The notes below the pieces were generated by a model. It was not told the origin of the DNA, did not search any database, and saw only the letters and a program-made list of their open reading frames with translations. A program made the position numbers and the translations under genes. Source: Methylobacterium sp. 2A (GTDB lineage Bacteria > Pseudomonadota > Alphaproteobacteria > Rhizobiales > Beijerinckiaceae). Taken from it: DNA of 64,000 nucleotides. Below, in pieces: positions 59,896 through 64,000 of this stretch (its first letter is position 1; the number at the start of each line of letters is the position of its first letter). The DNA is taken from the NCBI RefSeq assembly GCF_009806555.1, contig NZ_VUOK01000022.1, positions 1-64,000 of the forward strand. The letters are read 5' to 3'.

Positions 59896-60870
59896 CCGCC
59901 CGAAACGCTCGCCGTGCTGGCCCTCGCCCTCGGGATCGAGGCGGCGGCCGGCTATCCGGACGCGCTCTACAGGGCGGTCGGCCACCCTGTCACCTGGATC
60001 GGCCGGCTGATCGCCGCCCTGGAGCGCGGCCTGAACCGCGGCTCCGCACGGCGGCGCCGGCTCGCGGGCTGCCTCGCTTTGGCGCTGCTGCTCGCCGCCG
60101 TCGCGCTGCCGGCCCTCGCCCTGACGGCGCTCGCTGGCCTCGCCGGCCCCCTCCCCGCCCTGATCCTGCTCGGCCTCGCCTGTGCCGGCCTGCCGGCGCA
60201 GCGCAGCCTGCACGATCACGTCGCCGCGGTGGAAGCCGCCCTGCGCACCGGCGGCCTGGAGGCCGGGCGCCGGGCCGTGGCGATGATCGTCGGGCGCGAT
60301 CCCGAGCGCCTCGACGAGCCGGCGGTCTGCCGCGCCGCGATCGAGAGCCTGGCGGAGAATTTTTCGGACGGGATCGTGGCGCCCGCCTTCTGGATCGGCT
60401 GCCTCGGCCTGCCGGGCGGCGCGCTCTACAAGGCGATCAACACCGCCGACAGCATGATCGGCCATCGCACGCCCCGCCACGAGGCCTTCGGCTGGGCGGC
60501 GGCCCGGCTCGACGATGGGGTCAACCTGCCGGCCTCCCGCCTCGCCGGCCTGCTGATCGCCGGGGCGGCGCTCCTGCGCGGCGCTGACGCCCGGGGCGCG
60601 TTCACCGCCATGGCCCGGGACGCCCGCCATCACCGCTCGCCCAATGCCGGCTGGCCGGAATCCGCCATGGCGGGGGCGCTCGGCCTGAAGCTCGCGGGGC
60701 CGCGGGTCTATGACGGCACCCTGGTGCCCGATGCCCATATGGGCGACGGCCGGGCCGAGGCCACGGCCGACGACATCGCCCGGGCGCTGGTGCTCTATCG
60801 CACGGCCTGCTGGCTCCAGGGCGGGCTCGTGTTGGCGCTGCTCGGCCTCTGGCTGGCGATAGCCGGCTGA
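59887..60870 (+). CDS. cbiB: adenosylcobinamide-phosphate synthase, CbiB/CobD type
   Basis: A 327-residue inner-membrane protein that attaches the aminopropanol (phosphate) arm to adenosylcobyric acid. Start ATG 59887 (MVHPPETLAVLALALGIEAA). Family segments: GYPDALYRAVGHPVTWIGRL, RDPERLDEPAVCRAAIESLA, ENFSDGIVAPAFWIGCLGLP, YKAINTADSMIGHRTPRHEA and DARHHRSPNAGWPESAMAGA. Hydrophobic segments frame these loops. Divergent from cobC with a nine-base overlap of the start regions. A family A repeat follows the stop by 13 bases. Confidence 0.92.
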   Translation: MVHPPETLAVLALALGIEAAAGYPDALYRAVGHPVTWIGRLIAALERGLNRGSARRRRLAGCLALALLLAAVALPALALTALAGLAGPLPALILLGLACAGLPAQRSLHDHVAAVEAALRTGGLEAGRRAVAMIVGRDPERLDEPAVCRAAIESLAENFSDGIVAPAFWIGCLGLPGGALYKAINTADSMIGHRTPRHEAFGWAAARLDDGVNLPASRLAGLLIAGAALLRGADARGAFTAMARDARHHRSPNAGWPESAMAGALGLKLAGPRVYDGTLVPDAHMGDGRAEATADDIARALVLYRTACWLQGGLVLALLGLWLAIAG

Positions 60871-60882
60871 TCGTCGCGTTCT

Positions 60883-61002
60883 GGTTTCGAAAGGTCGAGA
60901 CCTTTCGCGGGTCCAGGGCAGAGCCCTGGTGCCGGACGTTGTCCGAATCTCAGGCGCTCCGCCCCCGAACCCCGCCAAAGGGCTGAGCCCTTTGGAAACC
61001 CG
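60883..61002 (+). repeat. family A palindromic repeat, copy 8
   Basis: It starts GGTTTCGAAAGGTC-GA-GACCTTTCGC, then CCAGGGC-AGA-GCCCTGG, and ends CCAAAGGGC-TGA-GCCCTTTGG with GAAACCCGGGATC. The AAAGGTC hairpin is next to the cbiB stop (13 bases); the other end is 10 bases from the DUF502 gene's stop. Confidence 0.88.
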
Positions 61003-61011
61003 GGATCGTCG

Positions 61012-61803
61012 TCAGGCGTCCTGCGGTTCCCGGTGCGTGGCGCCCGTTTGGTGCGCGGCCCGCAGGGAGGCCGCCATGGCGTTGAGCCGGCCCTGTGGAT
61101 CCTCCGGCTGGATCACCCCGGCCGACATGACCAGCTTGGCGGCGTCATCGACACTGATCGCGAGTTCCACCACCTCGGCCCGGGGCAGGTAGAAGAAGAA
61201 CCCCGTCGTCGGATTGGGGGCGCAGGGCAGGAACACCCCGACCAGCTCGTCCGCGGTGGCGCCCCGGGCGCGCAGCGCGCCCTCGACCTCCGGCGCCGCC
61301 GGCGCCGACAGGAACACCACCGACCACGTTCCCTTCACGGGGAACTCGACCAGCCCGACCGTGCGGAACGAGGTGCCGTTGGCCGAGAACAGGGTCTCGA
61401 AGATCTGCCGCAGGCCCTTGTAGAGGCCGGAGATCACCGGGGTCCGGGCGAGCAGCACCTCGCCGAACTCGATCACCGAGCGGCCCACGAGGTTGGCCGT
61501 GAGGAAGCCGAGCAGCGTCACCGCCAGGAACGCGATGACGAGGCCGAGGCCGGGAATCGAGAAGGGCAGGTAATGGTCCGGCAGGTAGCTCGCCGGCACC
61601 AGGGGCTTCACGAAGGAATCGATCAGCGCGATGAACCACCACGTGATGTAGGCGGTGATCGCCAGGGGGCCGGCCACGATGACGCCGGTGAGGAAGTAGG
61701 TGCGCAGGCGGCCCCGCGCGCTGACCCGGGTCTTCGGCGTTGCGCCGCCGGGCGCGGGGGCGTCGGGCTCGGGAACCTGGATCGGCGATGGACTCGGCGC
61801 CAC
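61012..61803 (-). CDS. DUF502 family membrane protein, 263 aa
   Basis: GTG 61803 is preferred (GAGAGGG upstream; MAPSPSPIQVPEPDAPAPGG as N-terminus); the longer frame upstream runs into the kdgK gene in another frame. Two membrane segments are clear: about 40-65 (LRTYFLTGVIVAGPLAITAY) and 93-117 (PGLGLVIAFLAVTLLGFLTA). Cytoplasmic motifs ARTPVISGLYKGLRQIFETL and FLPCAPNPTTGFFFYLPRAE are the DUF502 hallmarks. Function is unknown. It follows kdgK on the same strand with a 155-base gap. Confidence 0.85.
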   Translation of the reverse strand: MAPSPSPIQVPEPDAPAPGGATPKTRVSARGRLRTYFLTGVIVAGPLAITAYITWWFIALIDSFVKPLVPASYLPDHYLPFSIPGLGLVIAFLAVTLLGFLTANLVGRSVIEFGEVLLARTPVISGLYKGLRQIFETLFSANGTSFRTVGLVEFPVKGTWSVVFLSAPAAPEVEGALRARGATADELVGVFLPCAPNPTTGFFFYLPRAEVVELAISVDDAAKLVMSAGVIQPEDPQGRLNAMAASLRAAHQTGATHREPQDA

Positions 61804-61958
61804 GGCTGCCCTCTCGGCCGCACGAGGCGCGGCGATCCTGCTCTCGGGGGTCGTCCCCCGCTGGCACAGGTAGCGGCTGCGCTTGCCGGTCTCAAGGGCG
61901 GCTCTTCGGGGTGGCTCTTCGGGGCGGCCCGTTTCACGCGCGGGCCACCCCGCGGCGG

Positions 61959-62888
61959 TCAGGCGCCCCGGCCGGGGAGATCGAGATCCGGCATCGCCTC
62001 CCGGGGGATCACGGCGCCGCGATGCCCGATCACCGCGCCGGCAAGGCGGTGCGCCCGCACGGCCGCCGCCTCCGGATCCAGCCCGGCGAGGCGGGCGGCG
62101 AGATAGCCCGCCGCGAAGCTGTCGCCCGCGGCCGTCGTGTCGACGACCCGGGCCGCCGGCTCGGCCGGCACCACCGTGTCGGACGTCCCGTGCAGCACCC
62201 GGGCGACGGGCGCGCGCCCGTTCGAGGCCTTGAGCACGATCTCGGCCCGGCCCCGGTGGCGCAGCACCTCCGCCTCGCCCGCCGCGCCGAAGAGCCAGTC
62301 CAGGTCCTCCATCGAGGCGAAGATCAGGTCGGCCTGCGCCAGGGCTTCCCGGAACGCGGCCTGGGCGACTTCCCAGACGGGCCAGCCGCGGGGCCGGTAA
62401 TTGGTGTCGAAGGCGACGCGCCCGCCCCGGGCGCGCAGGGCCGCCAGGGTCTCGAACAGGGCCGCGCGGCCGCTCTCGCCGTAGAGCGAGAGGCTGATGC
62501 CGGAGACGTAGACGAGGTCGTAGGCCGCCAGGGCGGCCCGGGTGGCGGCACCGCCGGGCTCGGCGAACAGGTCCCGGGCCGCCGCCTGATCGCGCCAATA
62601 GTGGAAGCTGCGCTCGCCGGCCGCGTCGGTGCGGATGATGTAGAGGCCCGGCATCCGGCCGGGCAGACGCCGGACCTCGCCGAGTCCGATCCCTTCGCGG
62701 CCCCAGGCCGCCGCCATCTCGTCGCTCCAGACGTCGTCGCCCAGCGCCGTCACGTAATCGACCGCGACGCCGAGGCGCGCGAGGTAGAGCGCGGTGTTCA
62801 GCGTGTCGCCGCCGAAGCCGCGGGCGAGGCTGCCGTCCGATTGCTCGGACAATTCGATCATGCACTCCCCGATGCAGGCGACGCTCAT
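61959..62888 (-). CDS. kdgK: 2-keto-3-deoxygluconate kinase (PfkB family)
   Basis: A 309-residue ribokinase/PfkB-fold sugar kinase. The start SVACIGECMIELSEQSDG is characteristic of KDG kinases; GFGGDTLNTALYLARLG, GLYIIRTDAAGERSFHYWRD and the C-terminal PfkB signature DTTAAGDSFAAGYLAARLAG (catalytic Asp) are present. It would phosphorylate KDG to KDPG, entering the lower Entner-Doudoroff pathway. No aldolase gene is adjacent. Assignment to KDG rather than another sugar acid rests on the N-terminal and RSFHYWR motifs. Confidence 0.88.
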   Translation of the reverse strand: MSVACIGECMIELSEQSDGSLARGFGGDTLNTALYLARLGVAVDYVTALGDDVWSDEMAAAWGREGIGLGEVRRLPGRMPGLYIIRTDAAGERSFHYWRDQAAARDLFAEPGGAATRAALAAYDLVYVSGISLSLYGESGRAALFETLAALRARGGRVAFDTNYRPRGWPVWEVAQAAFREALAQADLIFASMEDLDWLFGAAGEAEVLRHRGRAEIVLKASNGRAPVARVLHGTSDTVVPAEPAARVVDTTAAGDSFAAGYLAARLAGLDPEAAAVRAHRLAGAVIGHRGAVIPREAMPDLDLPGRGA

Positions 62889-63464
62889 ACGGCTCCTCCC
62901 CGGTCTGCCTTCCTCATGCCCGCCTTCCGGGACGGTCTGTCAACCACCGGCCGCCGGTTCGACCGGGCTGCGGGTCGTGTCTGGAGATGGCATAAATACG
63001 GATTTTTACTGATTTATCCGGGGCAAAAAAGAAGAGCGAATCAAAATGCTATGGTTTTCGTAAGATAATAGTAAAGTTAATTTATGGCTCATGATCGGCG
63101 TGGGCGCCGCATCAAAGAATTTTGAATATGTTTCACATAGGGGGATCGGAGGTGCTAATACGGATTGGTATGAGTTATTCGGAGGGTGCGGTGCGGGTCC
63201 GGCCCCCGCCGATGCGGGCCTCGGCCGGCGTCGTTGTCGGCGTCCGGCCTCGGAGAAGGGACGCGTGGGCGGGAAATGGCGTCGTGTCCGGAGGGTCGTG
63301 TCGGCTCGGGCCGCCCGCCTTTCGCGGTTGCGCGCAAAGCAGAGGCTACGAAATGCACGTCGATGATCTCGGGCCGAGGTCGTAGACTTGTCGCGCACGC
63401 GTTTCATCAACGGGGCGATTCGATCCCGTCGTGTTAATCGCTCGAACGATCCAGGCGCTCTGGT
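62889..63464. other. divergent intergenic region with AT-rich patch
   Basis: This gap separates kdgK from the PAS gene. About 62990-63180 is strikingly AT-rich for this DNA, with several A and T runs, and then the sequence returns to high GC. Short frames exist but none is convincing; the longest has no Shine-Dalgarno and arginine-rich low-complexity content. It is probably promoter DNA for the right-hand sensor gene, or recently acquired. Confidence 0.4.
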
Positions 63465-64000
63465 ATGTTTCATTCTGCTTTAAGCGCCCTGACCTTCTCG
63501 GCCGGGGAATTCCTGACCATCACCGAAAGTCGAGGCGTCAGCGGCGCCTGGAGCTGGGTTTTCGCGGGGGGGCAACAGGTCTGGTCGCCGGGATTCTACC
63601 GGCTGTTCGGTCTCGTGCCCAATGCCACGAAGGCGAGCTACGAGCTGCTGCTCTCCCTGGTTCATCCGGATGACCGGCTCCGGCTGCCGTCCCTCGCCGA
63701 TGTCCGGCAGGGACACGTGCCGCGGGAAACGATCGTTCGGGTCATCCGCCCGAACGGCACGCAGCGCACCCTGTCGCTGACGATGGAAGCACGCTTCTCG
63801 GCCGAGGGGCGACCCGTGGCGGTCAGCGGCACGGCCCTCGACGTGAGCGAACGCGAGCAGCTGGCCCACGCGCGGCATGACGAGCGGCGGCGGCGGGCCG
63901 CGCTCTACCTGACCGAGCACATCGCCAGCTTCTGGGTGGGCGTCGACGGCGTCCGCGAATTACCGTTCGAGATGGCTCAGGTTCACGGTCTGCCGTTCGA
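63465..64000 (+). CDS. PAS-domain sensor protein, 5' part (runs off the window)
   Basis: From ATG 63465 an open frame continues to the last base (178 codons visible). The first PAS domain (about 13-125) is of the PAS_3 fold: SGAWSWVFAGGQQVWSPGFY, RLFGLVPNATKASYELLLSL, VHPDDRLRL, VIRPNGTQRTLSL, AVSGTALDVSEREQLAHARH. A second PAS appears to start at ALYLTEHIASFWVGVDG. Such proteins usually end in a histidine kinase, GGDEF or MCP module, which would lie beyond 64000. No signal peptide or membrane segment is seen so far. Confidence 0.85.
   Translation, partial: MFHSALSALTFSAGEFLTITESRGVSGAWSWVFAGGQQVWSPGFYRLFGLVPNATKASYELLLSLVHPDDRLRLPSLADVRQGHVPRETIVRVIRPNGTQRTLSLTMEARFSAEGRPVAVSGTALDVSEREQLAHARHDERRRRAALYLTEHIASFWVGVDGVRELPFEMAQVHGLPF

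Noticed and set aside
59776..59900. Cobalamin riboswitch controlling cobC/cbiB
   Set aside because: The two genes overlap at their starts, leaving no leader for a riboswitch, and I do not see a B12-box-like motif near them.

Overview
The window reads as chromosome of a high-GC alphaproteobacterium, most likely Methylobacterium/Methylorubrum or a close relative. This is inferred from the gene set (TrcR/DUF1013, a DUF4170 gene before prs, an EcfG-type stress promoter, a complete urt urea transporter, fused TreS-maltokinase and MalQ-TreY proteins) and from strong G/C preference at third codon positions. No 16S rRNA or other marker is present to prove it.

Left part (1-14.6 kb): an apparent integration scar made of the 3' half of a selenocysteine tRNA gene (453-513); then ordinary chromosomal genes: prs, a lipase-like hydrolase, a chemoreceptor, two orphan solute-binding proteins, the cell-cycle regulator TrcR, a histone-deacetylase-family amidohydrolase, a REC/HD-GYP response regulator, a LysR regulator, a lipoprotein and several very small genes. 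Next (14.7-21.9 kb) is the urea ABC transporter urtABCDE on the minus strand. It has a well-placed sigma-54 promoter in front of urtA, and a divergent Crp/Fnr-type regulator. Three of its four gene junctions are occupied by palindromic repeats.

Centre (22.1-49.3 kb): a large alpha-glucan/trehalose cluster. glgP, a GH13 glucosidase and glgA lie on one side. A nine-gene minus-strand run follows: otsA, glgX, a PIN-type toxin-antitoxin pair, treZ, malQ-treY (fused), glgE (with an extra, apparently intact N-terminal GH13 domain), treS-maltokinase (fused) and glgB. Together these encode glycogen synthesis (GlgA, GlgB), breakdown (GlgP, GlgX, MalQ), three trehalose routes (OtsA, TreY/TreZ, TreS) and the maltose-1-phosphate route back to glucan (TreS, maltokinase, GlgE). 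glgC and otsB are not in the window.

Right part (49.7-64 kb): a four-gene operon of small stress-type membrane proteins behind a likely general-stress (EcfG) promoter; a decayed toxin-antitoxin patch (truncated BrnA, a RelE/HigB-like toxin broken by an in-frame TGA, and an intact antitoxin); malonyl-CoA synthetase and decarboxylase; an MFS exporter; the cobalamin genes cobC and cbiB head to head; a DUF502 membrane protein; KDG kinase; and the start of a PAS sensor running off the edge.

Two dispersed repeat families run through the whole window. Family A (eight copies, about 100-155 bp, GGTTTC/GAAACC ends) almost always places the same hairpin just after a stop codon. Family B (three copies, about 200 bp) carries hairpins whose stems are exchanged or covary while the loop is kept. 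These repeats, the double-headed GlgE and the tRNA-Sec scar are the points most worth a second look.
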